Assembly (NCBI GenBank): GCA_024233575.1
Contig: JACKPN010000003.1
Coordinates: 179,112 to 243,111 of the forward strand
Direction: 5' to 3'
Source: Chlamydiales bacterium
Lineage (GTDB): Bacteria; Chlamydiota; Chlamydiia; Chlamydiales; Criblamydiaceae
DNA length: 64,000 nucleotides
The position numbers and the translations under genes are program-made. Of this stretch, positions 62,761-64,000 are shown piece by piece. The notes beneath the pieces are model-generated. The model did not search any database. It was not told the DNA's origin and worked only from the letters and a program-made list of their open reading frames with translations. How positions within the stretch are numbered: position 1 is the stretch's first letter; each line of letters opens with the position of its first letter.

Positions 62761-63893
62761 GACGCAGCTTTCTCGATGACGATCTGTTCTCCCGACGCAT
62801 CCAAGGCAATCGGTTCAATAACGACAGGCTGTCCTTCTTTCAGAAAGTCGACGCCTGCGGTGACGACCCATTCGTTTGGCAGCAATCCTTCGGTGATGAG
62901 AATACCCCGTTTCGTTAGCTGTCCTTTGACGACGGCACGTTTTCCTACCTTTTGTGTTTCCGGATCCCATACCCAAACATAAGTTGTTGTTTCGTCAGGA
63001 TCGGTAAAGAGCGCAGAGAGAGGCACCTCGAAGCCATTTTCGGAGAATTGGAGTTTATCGTTCATCAGCTGAACCTCGCCGGCCATGCCAGCGAAGATAG
63101 TGACATCTTCAGGTTGTTTCATCAGGATCGTTACCGGGAATGTGCGCGTCACCGGCGATGCTTCGGTACCTATCTCTTTAATTTTTGCGGGAAATGTGCT
63201 TCCAGGATAGGCGTCTAGGGTGACCTCTAAGTTTTCCACTTCGGTGATGTAGGGAATAAGGCTTTCAGGAACATCGATGACCATTTCGATGCGTGAGGTA
63301 TCGAGCATGCGGATTACTGGCTGTTTTGCTTTGACGAACTCGTAGTTCTCGACGTAGGTGGCAACGACCGTTCCATCATAAGGCGCATTCAGGTATGTGT
63401 AGCTGAGAGCATCCTCGGCGGCTTGCACCTGTGCTTGAGCCGCTTTTTCCTGAGCCACCAGTTGGTTTGCTGTTTCACGTTTTTGGTCGACCATTGATTC
63501 GCTGATGGCACCAGGGTCTTGGTTGCGTATGCGCTCCACACGCTGGTAGTCGCTTTTTGCGAATGCCAGCTCTGCTTGAACTTTTTTTAGATTTGCTTCG
63601 GTATTCTCAAGAGCCACTTGGTAGTCGCGGGGGTCGATACGCGCCATCATAGTACCCTTTTTCACGCGGTCGCCGACATTGACAGGGAATGCTATCAATG
63701 GGCCATCGACGCGGAAGGAGAGGTTAACCCGTCCCTCGGCGCGCGTTGTTCCCGGAAATGCTGAACCACGCAGTCGTTCTGTATCGCTCACTTGCATGGC
63801 GCGCACGCGCCGCCCCGGCTGCAGGTATTCCGTTTGTTCTGAACAGCTTGTAAGTAGGAGAGACAGGAAGATCGGCCAAAGATATCTTGACAT
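62757..63893 (-). CDS. RND efflux periplasmic adaptor lipoprotein (HlyD/MFP type)
   Basis: A 378-residue membrane-fusion protein starting MSRYLWPIFLSLLLTSCSEQ; the lipobox LLTSC lipidates Cys17. The lipoyl-like half (FRVDGPLIAFPVNVGDRVKK) leads into a coiled-coil hairpin and back to LNAPYDGTVVATYVEN, then beta-barrel and membrane-proximal domains. It is the first gene of a three-gene operon with the pump and outer channel. A MITE copy starts 33 bases upstream, so promoter elements may lie inside the element. Confidence 0.94.
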   Translation of the reverse strand: MSRYLWPIFLSLLLTSCSEQTEYLQPGRRVRAMQVSDTERLRGSAFPGTTRAEGRVNLSFRVDGPLIAFPVNVGDRVKKGTMMARIDPRDYQVALENTEANLKKVQAELAFAKSDYQRVERIRNQDPGAISESMVDQKRETANQLVAQEKAAQAQVQAAEDALSYTYLNAPYDGTVVATYVENYEFVKAKQPVIRMLDTSRIEMVIDVPESLIPYITEVENLEVTLDAYPGSTFPAKIKEIGTEASPVTRTFPVTILMKQPEDVTIFAGMAGEVQLMNDKLQFSENGFEVPLSALFTDPDETTTYVWVWDPETQKVGKRAVVKGQLTKRGILITEGLLPNEWVVTAGVDFLKEGQPVVIEPIALDASGEQIVIEKAAS

Positions 63894-63925
63894 GCGGCAA
63901 AAACCAAAAAATATTTAATATTTTA

Positions 63926-64000
63926 GAGCTGCTTACAAAATTATTTGGGGCGTTTTTCCTGCAATTTTCCTCCTCACTTCGTGCTCGTTCTCGCAAACTA
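63926..64000. repeat. MITE-like element, copy 3 (cut by the window end)
   Basis: The first 75 bases match the left part of the elements at 3505 and 24304 (GTTTTTCCTGCAATTTTCC and CTTCGTGCTCGTTCTCGCAA blocks). The end GAGCTGCTTACAAAATTATT differs at a few positions from the other ends. The right half lies outside the window. Confidence 0.8.

Overview
The window is a chromosomal segment of a bacterium in the phylum Chlamydiae, most likely an environmental (Parachlamydiales-type) lineage. The evidence is the rpsB-tsf-pyrH-frr-tRNA-mcsA-mcsB order, a sigma-66-like RpoD, a class Ic ribonucleotide reductase with Phe in place of the radical Tyr, two cysteine-rich MOMP-like (Lpg1974-type) outer-membrane proteins, and several host-directed eukaryotic-like proteins. 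The genus cannot be fixed from sequence reading alone.

Layout. 0-9.3 kb: umuC, recA, a farnesyl/geranylgeranyl diphosphate synthase, a DinG helicase with an odd overlapping upstream gene, rpoD and a CoiA-like gene. 9.3-15.8 kb: a lipoprotein with a degraded tandem copy, a membrane-coiled-coil-PAS protein, a pseudouridine synthase/DUF3592/mutarotase-like operon, rpsT with a clear promoter, and a secreted CocE-type hydrolase. 15.8-19.0 kb: two CDP-glycerol-glycerophosphotransferase-like genes around a nucleotidyltransferase gene; one lies between 172-bp inverted repeats that themselves fold. 19.0-24.2 kb: the conserved translation/stress cluster (mcsB, mcsA, tRNA-Lys, tRNA-Glu, frr, pyrH, tsf, rpsB, tRNA-Gly), all on the minus strand. 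The mcsB product keeps the fold but lacks most kinase active-site residues.

24.3-40.4 kb is accessory and looks more AT-rich by eye. It holds a pgeF-like gene and an aldehyde dehydrogenase gene, then after tRNA-Thr a run of likely effectors and odd enzymes: an F-box protein, an exported flavin reductase, an HTH-amidotransferase fusion, a deaminase-like protein, a membrane-anchored Ntn amidase, a MOMP-like porin and a Ser/Thr kinase. Two kinds of MITE-like elements are seen. 40.5-45 kb: nrdAB preceded by a cobalamin riboswitch with a candidate terminator.

45-64 kb: a second MOMP-like porin, small envelope lipoproteins, an esterase, a fasciclin-domain protein, an alkylsulfatase, a short protein whose N-terminal half aligns without gaps to a syntaxin (Qa) SNARE motif followed by a paired hydrophobic segment, a DUF2867 NAD-binding protein, Inc-like or polytopic membrane proteins, an S9 peptidase, a methyltransferase, and a complete tripartite RND efflux operon. 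The SNARE-like protein (50837-51259) is the most striking item: it looks like a bacterial mimic of a host membrane-fusion protein.
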